18,798 nucleotides of DNA from Bacillota bacterium (GTDB taxonomy: Bacteria; Bacillota_B; Desulfitobacteriia; Desulfitobacteriales; Desulfitobacteriaceae), in NCBI GenBank assembly GCA_021779415.1, contig JAJYAS010000004.1, forward strand, positions 1 to 18,798, in the 5' to 3' direction. Position numbers and translations under genes: made by a program. Shown one piece after another: positions 6,482 to 14,150 of this stretch; position 1 is the first letter of the stretch; each line of letters opens with the position of its first letter. Below the pieces are notes generated by a model that was not told the DNA's origin, searched no databases, and saw only the letters and a program-made list of their open reading frames with translations.

Positions 6482-7156
6482 TTACCAAATTAATGGAATC
6501 AAATGGTATAAAATCTTTTGGCAATATTCTTTATAACCGGATAGGTCTTTTGAGAGAATCTTTTCTTCATCAAGTAGCCTCATGACTATAGTAAAGATTA
6601 AAGGTATTACACAAAGTATCCCCCAATATGAAGCCAGTGCAACAGGTGAAAATAGCATCATTAGCAATGCTCCCGAATACATAGGATGACGAACTATTCC
6701 ATAGGGCCCTGTTGATATTACTTTTTGGTCTTTCGCTACTTCAATTATACCCGATGTATAACTGTTTTCTTTAAACACAAGAAAGACTATATAGAATCCT
6801 AAGGCAACAAAAACGTCTGCAATTAGACTAATAGTGAAAGGAACATTTGACCAATGAAATCGATAATCGAACCCTGCAATAATATATACTAAGCAGAAAA
6901 ATACATTTGCTAGGGCCTGTATCATTTTCTGGCTCTTCTCTTTTTCAGCAGTTGGACCCGCTTTAAGGCGGCGCTCTAGAAGCTTTTGATCATTTCTAAA
7001 TAAATAGAAAGTAATTAGAATAACTGATACAGCAAATGCAAGCAGGTAGATCCACGCCTGTAGGTAATTTACTGTACCTGCGGGTAGGAAAATTAAAACG
7101 CATAAAGTGGCTAATAGAAATAGCAATCCTGTTAATGCTTTTACAAAATTTTTCAT
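6482..7156 (-). CDS. Isoprenylcysteine carboxyl methyltransferase (ICMT)-like membrane protein
   Basis: GGAGG seven bases before the ATG. The 224-residue protein has four to five membrane helices (residues 7-24, 32-52, 80-95, 108-128, 164-190). The family signature STGPYGIVRHPMYSGALL lies at about residues 148-165, followed by the acidic DEEKIL near 196-201. This R-H-P-x-Y-x-G motif marks the ICMT/PEMT (PF04191-type) superfamily, in which it binds S-adenosylmethionine at the membrane face. Bacteria lack prenylated Ras-like substrates, so the real acceptor (lipid, quinone or small molecule) is unknown. It is divergently arranged with the GGDEF-HD-GYP gene over a roughly 100-base shared promoter region. 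Confidence 0.85.
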   Translation of the reverse strand: MKNFVKALTGLLFLLATLCVLIFLPAGTVNYLQAWIYLLAFAVSVILITFYLFRNDQKLLERRLKAGPTAEKEKSQKMIQALANVFFCLVYIIAGFDYRFHWSNVPFTISLIADVFVALGFYIVFLVFKENSYTSGIIEVAKDQKVISTGPYGIVRHPMYSGALLMMLFSPVALASYWGILCVIPLIFTIVMRLLDEEKILSKDLSGYKEYCQKILYHLIPLIW

Positions 7157-7179
7157 GGCTTACCTCCAACTGGAAGATG

Positions 7180-7207
7180 ATTAGACCTTTTGACTTATCA
7201 GTATCAA
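7180..7207 (-). promoter_or_regulatory. Candidate promoter for the ICMT-like gene
   Basis: On the minus strand TTGATA (7207-7202) and TCTAAT (7185-7180) are 16 bases apart. A TTGACT on the plus strand at 7190-7195 lies inside it and could serve the divergent gene, so the two promoters may overlap. Confidence 0.45.
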
Positions 7208-7254
7208 AAAGAATGGTAATCAGGAAAATATAAATGTGTTAGGGGATTTAAGCG

Positions 7255-9549
7255 ATGAGGCGTTCTTTTTTGGTCATATGCATAATGACAATGTTGTCGT
7301 GTGTATTTGTATTGGCCAGCCTTCAGCCAGCTATGGCAGCAGATGTGATTAAGTTAGATGAGAAAGTACAGGATTTACCATTAGGTAGCCATGTGGAAAT
7401 CCTGGAGGATAAGACCGACAAACTCAGTATTGACGATGTCAGTTCAGATGCCTATTCGAAGCAGTTCATTAAACATAACAAAGACACAATTAATCTTGGT
7501 ATCAGTAATTCGGTTTTTTGGTTAAGGTTCACATTATTAAAAAATGAAAAGCGGAGTCAAGGGTTGGAAGACGCGGACCAAAATCGTTTTCTGCTTGACT
7601 TAGATGCGCAATTTGTTTACTACGCCGACCTTTACTGTCAAAATGCCGAACAGATTGGGGCTAGCGAAGAAGGAGGGAAAAAGGTTTGGAATGTACAGTC
7701 AAGAGGAGGTCTTAAAAAGCTGGATGACAACGAACTTGTTTATCGAAATGTGGCTTTTCAGTTACCTGAGTTTATGTCTGAGCCAACTACCTTCTATTTG
7801 CGTGTAGAATCTAAATCTCCTCTTTTCATACCGTTGAGAATAATTAAGGGGGATGCATTTAGGCACATCCTTGATTATAAGCTTATTCTTTTAGGCATAT
7901 TCTATGGTCTCATGTTAGGTCTGTTCTTATACAATTTATTTATCTATATTTTTGTAAAAGATAAGACATATTTGTACTATTTGATATATCTGTTGACCAT
8001 AGTTGCCTATTTCTTGGCTATGAACCGCATGACGACAGAATTCTTTTTTCGGCAAAATCCAATTGCCTCGGCCTATTTTTCATTGTTTTTTCTAGGTATA
8101 GCATCATGTTTTACCATCCTTTACGCGCAATCGTTCCTTGACACAAAGAAGCTAATGAGAAGGGTGCACCAATTTCTGAACTTATTAATCATAGCTTCAC
8201 TAGGATTGTCTGCGGGTATATTCATATTTGATTATAGGCTTATGAACCGATATTCCACTATTTTAGGGCTGATTGTTCCTATTTCTCTATTGGTAGCAGG
8301 AATTATGGCTGCCAGGAGGGGTAATAAGAATGCGCGCTTCTATATTATTTCGTCATACGTTGTACTAATAGGGATTTTTGTATATACTTTGACGTTTCTT
8401 GCAGTATTACCTTATAACCTCCTTAACTTCTATAGCTTTCAAATAGCCACTGGTTTCGAAGCTGTTTTACTTTCCATAGCACTTGCGGACAAAATCAGAA
8501 TACTGAACCAGGATTTGAGTCAAGCACTAAATCTCGTCAACTTGGGTTACTACGACAGCTTGACTGGGTTGAAGAATCGAAGGTTCTTTGAGGAGGAACT
8601 GCAACGTATCGACATGCAGAATAACCTGCCTCTAACCATTGTTACAGCTGATGTCAACGGACTCAAGCTGGCTAACGATGTGTTTGGCCATGTGACTGGT
8701 GACCTGCTTTTGAAGCGAACAGCCGAAATCATTAGCCATGCATGCCGAGAAGGGGATATTGTGGTCCGAACAGGTGGAGATGAGTTTGCAATCATATTAC
8801 AAAGAACCGATGCTCTGCAAGGAGAGAAACTTATTCAGCGTACTCTTCAGGCGATGAGCGGTGAAAAGGTAGAAGCGGTCAGTGTGTCCGTTGCCTTTGG
8901 CTTGGCTACTAAAGACAAATCGGGTAAGGCGATCTCTGAAGTCTTAAAAGAGGCAGATCAAAGAATGTATGAACACAAATTGTCAGAAAGAGGTATCATT
9001 CGTCAGCATATCCTTGAAACCATCAAGACGACTTTCTATGGCAATAACCCTCGCGAACAGCAACATGCCGAGCAGGTGAGTGAACTTAGCGTTAAGCTAG
9101 GGAAAGCCCTTAAACTTAGTTCGGAACGGCTTCATGAGCTGCAGATTGCCAGCAATCTGCATGATATCGGCAAGATAACTATTAAAAAGACAACACTTGA
9201 AAAAACTAAACCGTTAAGTCCTGACGAGTGGCAAGAAATCAAAAGACATGCAGAGAATGGATATAAGATTCTCAGTTCAGTCAACGAGTACGCAGGTATG
9301 GCAGAATTTGTTTTAGCTCACCATGAGCGTTATGATGGCACAGGCTATCCCGCTGGTCTCAAGGGAGATCGCATTCCCTTAGCGGCGAGAATCATTGCCA
9401 CTGCTGAGGCATACATCTACATGACAAGTGATTGGCCTTACCGGAGTCGAAGGAGCGTAGCAGAAGCCATTTATGAAATAAAAATGCAAGCCGGAAAACA
9501 GTTTGACCCTGTGATTGTGGACGTTTTACAAACTATACTTAATGAGTAG
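7255..9549 (+). CDS. 7TMR-DISM receptor with GGDEF and HD-GYP domains (c-di-GMP turnover)
   Basis: A 764-residue sensor. Residues 1-29 form a signal peptide ending PAMAA. Residues 30-195 are an extracellular 7TMR-DISMED2-type beta domain (ISNSVFWLRFTL). Residues about 207-410 hold seven membrane helices. A GGDEF domain spans about 430-575, with DSLTGLKNRRFF, DVNGLKLANDVFGH and the active loop GGDEF at 507-511. R498-x-x-D501 lies five residues before it, the usual inhibitory c-di-GMP site. An HD-GYP domain covers about 600-764, with H636-D637-I-G-K, H665, H689-H690 and DGTGYP at 694-699. It should therefore both make and break c-di-GMP in response to an external ligand. Oddly, the usual D-A-Y-D-A-M after the GYP motif is E718-A-Y-I-Y-M here, so an expected metal-ligand Asp is Glu. 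AGGGG precedes the ATG. Confidence 0.93.
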   Translation: MRRSFLVICIMTMLSCVFVLASLQPAMAADVIKLDEKVQDLPLGSHVEILEDKTDKLSIDDVSSDAYSKQFIKHNKDTINLGISNSVFWLRFTLLKNEKRSQGLEDADQNRFLLDLDAQFVYYADLYCQNAEQIGASEEGGKKVWNVQSRGGLKKLDDNELVYRNVAFQLPEFMSEPTTFYLRVESKSPLFIPLRIIKGDAFRHILDYKLILLGIFYGLMLGLFLYNLFIYIFVKDKTYLYYLIYLLTIVAYFLAMNRMTTEFFFRQNPIASAYFSLFFLGIASCFTILYAQSFLDTKKLMRRVHQFLNLLIIASLGLSAGIFIFDYRLMNRYSTILGLIVPISLLVAGIMAARRGNKNARFYIISSYVVLIGIFVYTLTFLAVLPYNLLNFYSFQIATGFEAVLLSIALADKIRILNQDLSQALNLVNLGYYDSLTGLKNRRFFEEELQRIDMQNNLPLTIVTADVNGLKLANDVFGHVTGDLLLKRTAEIISHACREGDIVVRTGGDEFAIILQRTDALQGEKLIQRTLQAMSGEKVEAVSVSVAFGLATKDKSGKAISEVLKEADQRMYEHKLSERGIIRQHILETIKTTFYGNNPREQQHAEQVSELSVKLGKALKLSSERLHELQIASNLHDIGKITIKKTTLEKTKPLSPDEWQEIKRHAENGYKILSSVNEYAGMAEFVLAHHERYDGTGYPAGLKGDRIPLAARIIATAEAYIYMTSDWPYRSRRSVAEAIYEIKMQAGKQFDPVIVDVLQTILNE

Positions 9550-9678
9550 TGTGATCCACAATTCTTTTAATGGATAACTCGTGATGACAATTTCAAAGAC
9601 CAAACCTCCTGTGGAACCTTTGTCCGACCGTTCTACCGCAACAAATATGCAGTCCAAGCAACCCGGCGGCTTGAAGGA

Positions 9679-10182
9679 ATGATAGTTGTAGCCATTTTCG
9701 TCTTAACAGGACATCTTCTTAGTCAATATATTTCGGTAGCGGGTGAGCTAGGGGCGTTAATGATTGTCGCCATAGGAATTTGGGTAATAGTATATAAGAC
9801 ATCAACAAGCAATAGTTTATCAGCCGCTATTCCAGTTATCAAGACTTACTCTGTTCCAATCAAGGCCTTGAGTTGTGTTGTCCAAATTACTAAAGAACCT
9901 TCTGCCGCTGATTTTGACGCTAACGATTTCATCTCAACCAAAGAAGCAATGGTTTTAGGCCTGACTTTATCGTTTAACTGTATTGCGACTGGGGTTGGAG
10001 CTGGACTTACAGGAATGGACCCTCTTTCATCAGGCATTTCAGTATTTATTTTCAGTATGATTACAATTAGCGTGGGATACTTGATCGGTTGGAAAACTGC
10101 TTCCGACCGATTTGAACATTTGTCCCAAGTGATATCAGGAATGGTACTTATTATAATCGGAATTCATGAACTAATTCATTAA
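9679..10182 (+). pseudogene. ytaF: YtaF-like sporulation membrane protein lacking its N-terminus
   Basis: The 167-residue frame matches the later part of YtaF/MntP-type proteins. A hydrophobic start (GELGALMIVAIGIWVIV) is followed by KALSCVVQITKEPSAADFDAND, then STKEAMVLGLTLSFNCIATGVGAGLTG and two more helices ending in HELIH. Known YtaF proteins have a further helix of about 40 residues in front, with the LSxDxxGVGIAYG motif; nothing like it is encoded upstream in any frame. The ATG directly abuts a GAAGGA with no spacer, a poor initiation site. In the second conserved motif the usual L-S-F/L-D is L-S-F-N, losing the acidic residue. I read it as a 5'-truncated, probably non-functional gene. 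A shortened but expressed protein cannot be excluded. Confidence 0.6.
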
Positions 10183-10230
10183 AAATGTAGTTCGTTATAC
10201 AAATTAAATATGGAGCAATTTAAAGGGTAG

Positions 10231-10262
10231 TCAGTCCTCATCGATTTGTCGGAGAGGGCTGA
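10231..10262 (+). terminator. Possible terminator downstream of the YtaF remnant
   Basis: TCAGTCCTC (10231-10239) pairs with GAGGGCTGA (10254-10262), nine positions with one wobble. The eight-T run comes only about 20 bases later, so termination would be atypical. Confidence 0.4.
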
Positions 10263-10370
10263 TATACTTATTATAGGTAGTTTTTTTTATTGAAATTCGA
10301 ACAGAATGCGACTATAATAGGAACAAGGGTTCGAACAATATCCAAATACATGTACTGCGAGGTGGAGAGA

Positions 10371-10643
10371 ATGAACGATGAATGCGTTAACATGATGAGA
10401 CCTATTAAGACCATTACATGGCACTCCAAAGAAGGAATCATACGCCCTGTGAAATATAGAATTATCGAAGGCGGAGGAGACAATCGTCATTCGTATCGAT
10501 AAAGTACTTACTCGTGGAGAGGAAAAGTCCAATGGTTTTCGCGAACTTATATTTGGTTGTCAGGGAGCGATTAATGGTTATATGAAGAATTTTAGTTGAA
10601 ATATCGAGTTCCAGTTTGTCAGTGGTTTTTGTATCGAATGTGA
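10371..10643 (+). pseudogene. Small conserved hypothetical protein broken by two frameshifts
   Basis: The sequence makes sense as one roughly 90-residue protein only if read across frames. Frame one, from ATG 10371 after a GGTGGAG, gives IKTITWHSKEGIIRPVKYRI up to about 10476. A shift at the purine-rich GGCGGAGGAGA then gives TIVIRIDKVLTRGEEKSNGF and FRELIFGCQGAINGY to about 10596. A second shift back into the first frame gives LKYRVPVCQWFLYRM, ending at TGA 10641-10643. The order, I-x-x-x-x-W/F at the start, P-x-K-F/Y-R-I, I-x-x-D-K-V, C-Q-x-x-I-N-G and a final L-K-Y-x-x-x-x-C-x-W-F-L, is one I associate with a small cytoplasmic protein common in Peptococcaceae. That family memory has not been checked. 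Function unknown. The two shifts compensate each other. Confidence 0.6.
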
Positions 10644-10673
10644 CAGGAGTTTACTTAAAGTGGAGGTGTAATA

Positions 10674-11027
10674 GTGCCAAAAGCAACAGTTATTTGTTAT
10701 CTTTTTTCTTTATTGTTCTATGGAATGGGATATTTAAAAATGTTGGTCCTAAAGAACGCAGTTGTGAATAATTATGACTATACAATTTATGTATCTCTAG
10801 CAACGACCTATTTTGTTTTAACAATCTTCTTAGCTGTAATCGGATCCCTTTTCTTTTACGTAAAGACAATTAAGGATCAAGAAATTATTGAAATTAATAG
10901 CATTGAATATCGGCTTAAAAAGCGTACGAGATCGGATATTAGAAGACGAGTGAACATATCTGAGGCAAAAGCCCAATTATCGCAGCCCGAGTACGTTGTG
11001 AAACTGGACAGGAGGATGTCTTCCTGA
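10674..11027 (+). CDS. Small membrane protein with two helices and a basic cytoplasmic tail
   Basis: GTG start, with GGAGGTG seven bases upstream. The 117 residues contain two membrane helices, about 5-28 (ICYLFSLLFYGMGYLKML) and 42-64 (SLATTYFVLTIFLAVIGSLF). A charged C-terminal half of about 50 residues follows (YRLKKRTRSDIRRRV, then SEAKAQLSQPEYVVKLD). By the positive-inside rule, both termini should face the cytoplasm. I recognise no family. A terminator follows 21 bases after the stop. It stands among gene remnants but is itself intact, with a good ribosome binding site. Confidence 0.7.
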   Translation: MPKATVICYLFSLLFYGMGYLKMLVLKNAVVNNYDYTIYVSLATTYFVLTIFLAVIGSLFFYVKTIKDQEIIEINSIEYRLKKRTRSDIRRRVNISEAKAQLSQPEYVVKLDRRMSS

Positions 11028-11048
11028 AATGCGCAAATCCTTGAAATC

Positions 11049-11072
11049 GCCAATATTGAGGATTGGCTTTTT
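11049..11072 (+). terminator. Terminator after the small membrane protein gene
   Basis: GCCAAT (11049-11054) pairs with ATTGGC (11062-11067) around a seven-base loop and is followed by TTTTTCTT. The stem is short but well placed. Confidence 0.7.
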
Positions 11073-11124
11073 CTTAATACTCAACAATGGATTATATACC
11101 GAACGCATGAATTTAAGTAAATAA

Positions 11125-11268
11125 ACGAAATATATTATGGTGGTTCCATCCCGGCCGCTGTTTGAAACGAGGGGGTTGGAAGTAACAACGGCACTACAAG
11201 AACTAGGACGAAAAAAGATCATTATTGCTGGAACCTTTGAAGAACTTTGGGAATTTACTTTGGAATGA
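11125..11268 (+). pseudogene. C-terminal scrap of an isochorismatase-like hydrolase
   Basis: The frame, open from 11125 to a TGA at 11266-11268, encodes about 47 residues including LFETRGLEVTTALQELG, RKKIIIAGTFEEL and WEFTLE. An x-x-A-L-x-x-x-G-R-K-K-x-I-x-A-G followed by E-x-W/C is the strand-helix segment around the nucleophile of cysteine hydrolases (isochorismatase/YcaC type). The cysteine that normally follows T-E-x-C is absent here (E-E-L-W). The 5' half is missing, and the frame ends a few bases before the DUF6483 start, so it is a remnant, not a working enzyme. Assignment rests on this short stretch only. Confidence 0.4.
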
Positions 11269-11279
11269 TGGAGTACAAA

Positions 11280-11945
11280 ATGTTTGAAGAAAAAGATTAT
11301 TTCATGAGAATGGTAAAAGAATTTACGACTGCTATTGGCAGAATTATGGGATTAAAGGCTGAAAATAAAATTGAAGAGAGTCAAGAGGTTCTAAGTGAAA
11401 CATTAAAACATTTCACCAATTTAAATAAAGAAGTAATAGAGGCGCTTCCCTACGAAATCCTAATCCACAAAGTAAGTGGAAGTAGACAGATAAATACTGA
11501 AAAGTGTCTTATGCTAGGTGAATTATTAACACAACAAGCAGATATTTATGAAACTAAGGGAGAGAAGTCTAGAGCAAGGAATTTATACTTAAAGAATTTA
11601 AATATTATGATTAATGTTTTAGTAAATGATGACAATTCAGTCTTGAAACAAAATCAAGACAAGGTTAATGAACTAATAGAGAAAATTGGCTGGTTCAATG
11701 TTCCTAATGAAAGCAAATTATTGTTATTCCAATACTACGAACTCACCAAAAACTATGCAAAAGCCGAGGACGTGCTTTTTACTTTAACTGGAACAAGTGA
11801 GGCAAACAATGATATTTTGTCTAAAGGCATAGCCTTTTATGAAAGACTAATAAATAAAGACCAAGCTGAACTTGAAAAAGGAAATTTGCCAATTGATGAA
11901 GTGTTAGAAGGATTATCAAATCTGAAAGAATACAAGAATGGATAA
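11280..11945 (+). CDS. DUF6483 family protein
   Basis: Starts MFEEKDYFMRMVKEFTTAIG and continues MGLKAENKIEESQEVL, LIHKVSGSRQINTEKC and MLGELLTQQADIYETKG, the standard opening of DUF6483 proteins of Clostridia. At 221 residues it has the normal length. It is almost entirely helical, with tetratricopeptide-like helix pairs (KSRARNLYLKNLNIMI and YYELTKNYAKAEDVLF), and is cytoplasmic, without signal or membrane segment. The role of the family is unknown; the fold suggests protein-protein contact. I use ATG 11280 because a GGAG lies six bases upstream and family members begin there. In-frame ATGs at 11265 and 11268 are possible alternatives that would overlap the hydrolase remnant. Confidence 0.85.
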   Translation: MFEEKDYFMRMVKEFTTAIGRIMGLKAENKIEESQEVLSETLKHFTNLNKEVIEALPYEILIHKVSGSRQINTEKCLMLGELLTQQADIYETKGEKSRARNLYLKNLNIMINVLVNDDNSVLKQNQDKVNELIEKIGWFNVPNESKLLLFQYYELTKNYAKAEDVLFTLTGTSEANNDILSKGIAFYERLINKDQAELEKGNLPIDEVLEGLSNLKEYKNG

Positions 11946-12134
11946 TTCATATTGGTCGCTACGCTCTTTGATCATTTTCAGCCAACTGCGTACGTTTTCT
12001 CCCTCTTATCTAGCTTATTTTGTCCGACAACGAGTCGATTATTCCCGAGCCTTTGGCGCTCTTTTCTACTAGGCAAACCTAACCCCTACAAGCAAAAAGC
12101 CTCAAGCTCTGAAAAACAATATAGAGATCAAGCC
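11946..12134. other. Intergenic stretch with no supported gene
   Basis: A 66-codon plus-strand frame crosses this stretch, but it has no ribosome binding site and an unlikely composition. Minus-strand frames are broken. No hairpin or repeat stands out. Confidence 0.5.
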
Positions 12135-12164
12135 TTGACTATTTTCAATAGTGAATGATACAAT
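12135..12164 (+). promoter_or_regulatory. Sigma-A-type promoter driving the riboswitch leader
   Basis: TTGACT (12135-12140) and TACAAT (12159-12164) are 18 bases apart. Transcription would begin near 12171, about 100 bases before the aptamer, giving a leader of some 410 bases before the citrate synthase start. Confidence 0.65.
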
Positions 12165-12269
12165 ATTTAAAATCTATTTCCATCCCGTCCCGCCCTGCGA
12201 TAGGAAGATTCATCTAGGAATTTTCGCTGGGGGGGAATGTTAAAGCAATAACTTAATATCGCTCTTTAT

Positions 12270-12400
12270 CGCTTAATTCTATTAAGAAGCGGGGGAACCA
12301 TTTTTGGGGTGAATCCTTCACAGGGCAAGGCCTTGTGAGGGTAGGGTTACTTTTCGACCCGAATCCGTCAGCTAACTTCGTAAGCGTGGAAAGGGAGGAA
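12270..12400 (+). ncRNA. c-di-AMP riboswitch (ydaO/yuaA type)
   Basis: The sequence follows the ydaO-yuaA aptamer step by step. A closing helix P1 forms between CGCTTA (12270-12275) and TAAGCG (12381-12386). Then come GGGGGAACCATTTTTGGGG (12290-12308) and GTGAATCC, a variable hairpin (CACAGGGCAAGGCCTTGTG), and AGGGTTACTTTTCGACCC. The highly conserved GAATCCGTCAGCTAAC (12361-12376) follows, with a final AAAGGGAGG. These RNAs bind two c-di-AMP molecules and normally switch genes off at high c-di-AMP. GTTAGCTG at 12404-12411 is the exact complement of the core CAGCTAAC (12369-12376) and could refold it without ligand. The next gene in the same direction is citrate synthase. Confidence 0.92.
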
Positions 12401-12413
12401 ACAGTTAGCTGTC

Positions 12414-12445
12414 ACCCTAGACCTTTGTCTAGGGTTTGTTTTTTT
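12414..12445 (+). terminator. Riboswitch expression-platform terminator
   Basis: ACCCTAGAC (12414-12422) pairs exactly with GTCTAGGGT (12427-12435) around CTTT, followed by TTTGTTTTTTT. It starts 14 bases after the aptamer end and 140 bases before the citrate synthase ATG. TCTAGG at 12213-12218 is complementary to CCTAGA in the left arm and is a possible antiterminator strand, but only over six bases. Confidence 0.9.
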
Positions 12446-12584
12446 AGTAAAAGTTTAAGTTAAGCGGAATTTTGTTTCTGGGTCTGGGTAAGCTAGTGAA
12501 AGATGTAACTTAGATCAAAAGAATAAAAAAAAGGACAGTTTTAGTATTATTCTTGGGGAAACTATTAAAGAGGGGGATTGTATC

Positions 12585-13955
12585 ATGGAAGATTACATTT
12601 TAGAAGAGTCTGAAGAAAAAACGCTGCGCGAGTTCAGTAGAATGGCCGCAAAGAGCAGTTCAATTAATCCTGAACTATACAGCAAATATCAGGTCAAACG
12701 TGGACTCCGTGATTTAGACGGTAGGGGGGTGCTCGTAGGTCTAACAGAGATCGGCGAAGTCCATTCCTATATTTTAGATGAAGGGGAAATCGTACCCGTT
12801 CCAGGTCGCTTAATCTATCGAGGCTATGATATTGCGGATCTTGTTAAAGGCTTTTCAGAGGATAATCGCTATGGATTTGAAGAGACAACGTATTTACTGC
12901 TCTTTGGGCAACTCCCGGATCAGAATGCCCAAGAGCATTTTAAACAACTTCTTGCTCTATATCAAAAACTACCGGAGGATTTCGCCCGGGACGTAATTTT
13001 AAAGGCTCCAAGCAGAGATATCATGAACACGTTAGCCAGAAGTGTCTTAGCCTTGTACTCCTTTGACGATAATCCTGATGATACAACGATAAGTAATGTC
13101 TTAAAACAATGCCTTGGCCTAATTGCCTGCTTCCCATCTTTGGCTGTCTATGGCTATCAAGCTTATTCTCACTACCATGATAATCAAAGCCTATATATTC
13201 ACAGTCCTCGGACGGAGTTAAGTACTGCCGAGAACATCCTTTCTATGTTGAGACCGGATAGTAATTACACAAAGCTAGAGGCAAAGTTGCTTGATTTGGC
13301 CCTCGTGCTTCATGCCGAACATGGAGGGGGTAACAATTCATCCTTTGTGACCCATGTCGTAACATCGACGGGAACGGATACTTACTCTGCGATGTCGGCA
13401 GCCATCGGTGCGCTTAAAGGCCCGCGTCATGGAGGAGCTAATATCAAGGTTGTCCAAATGTTTGAGGACATTAAAGACAAATTAAAGGATTGGCAGGATG
13501 ACGAAGAGATTGAGCGTTACCTGACTCAGATTCTGACCAAAGATGCCTTTGACCGATCCGGTCTAATCTATGGGATTGGTCACGCCGTCTACTCCATCTC
13601 GGACCCAAGAGCGGTTATTCTCAAAGATTATGTTGCCCAATTAGCCCGAGAAAAGGGTTTAGAAGACGAATTTAATCTCTACGCAGCGGTTGAGAGACTG
13701 GCCCCTCAGGTGATTGCAAAGTCAAATAAAATGTATAAGGGTGTCAGTGCCAACGTCGATTTCTATTCCGGCTTTGTTTACAGAATGCTCAACATCCCGG
13801 TAGAGATGTTTACGCCCATTTTTGCCATCTCTCGAATCGCAGGTTGGAGTGCCCACCGCATTGAGGAAATTGTCAATTCCGGGAAAATCATCCGACCGGC
13901 CTACAAAAGTGTGGCGCCTAGACGAAATTATTTACACATGGCTGAAAGGACATAA
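12585..13955 (+). CDS. gltA: Citrate synthase (Si-type, citrate/2-methylcitrate synthase family)
   Basis: A 456-residue enzyme that condenses acetyl-CoA with oxaloacetate to citrate, feeding glutamate synthesis. The three catalytic residues are visible: H246 in LHAEHGGGNNSSF, H333 in YGIGHAVY and D392 in SANVDFYSGFVY. The CoA/oxaloacetate loop GPRHGGAN is at 279-286, and the N-terminal VPGRLIYRGYDIADL at 72-86 is typical of the family. It has about 45 extra residues at the N-terminus relative to short bacterial forms, including an acidic MEDYILEESEEKTL start. GAGGGGG lies eight bases before the ATG. The c-di-AMP riboswitch and terminator in its leader suggest transcription attenuation. A 2-methylcitrate synthase activity cannot be excluded, but no prp genes are near. 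Confidence 0.92.
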   Translation: MEDYILEESEEKTLREFSRMAAKSSSINPELYSKYQVKRGLRDLDGRGVLVGLTEIGEVHSYILDEGEIVPVPGRLIYRGYDIADLVKGFSEDNRYGFEETTYLLLFGQLPDQNAQEHFKQLLALYQKLPEDFARDVILKAPSRDIMNTLARSVLALYSFDDNPDDTTISNVLKQCLGLIACFPSLAVYGYQAYSHYHDNQSLYIHSPRTELSTAENILSMLRPDSNYTKLEAKLLDLALVLHAEHGGGNNSSFVTHVVTSTGTDTYSAMSAAIGALKGPRHGGANIKVVQMFEDIKDKLKDWQDDEEIERYLTQILTKDAFDRSGLIYGIGHAVYSISDPRAVILKDYVAQLAREKGLEDEFNLYAAVERLAPQVIAKSNKMYKGVSANVDFYSGFVYRMLNIPVEMFTPIFAISRIAGWSAHRIEEIVNSGKIIRPAYKSVAPRRNYLHMAERT

Positions 13956-14150
13956 GAGAAAACGACGTTCTCGAATATCCACAAAAATCAGCTACCATAA
14001 CCCCTTTTGGTTCTTGTTATCCATTCCTCGGGGTATCATGTGAGAGAGGTTGCTGTTCTGTGATGCGCAGTGTCAGTCGTAAATACAACTAGAATATGGT
14101 ACGATTAACGGTGTTTACTACTATTTGTGCATCTTTGAGGAGGAACTAGT

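Noticed and set aside
11952..12158. 68-codon plus-strand frame after DUF6483
   Set aside because: No ribosome binding site, odd Ser/Leu/Phe-rich composition, and it overlaps the riboswitch promoter.
12300..12400. Cobalamin riboswitch reading of the leader
   Set aside because: The B12-box bases are absent, whereas the ydaO/yuaA core, closing helix and 3' AAAGGGAGG all match.
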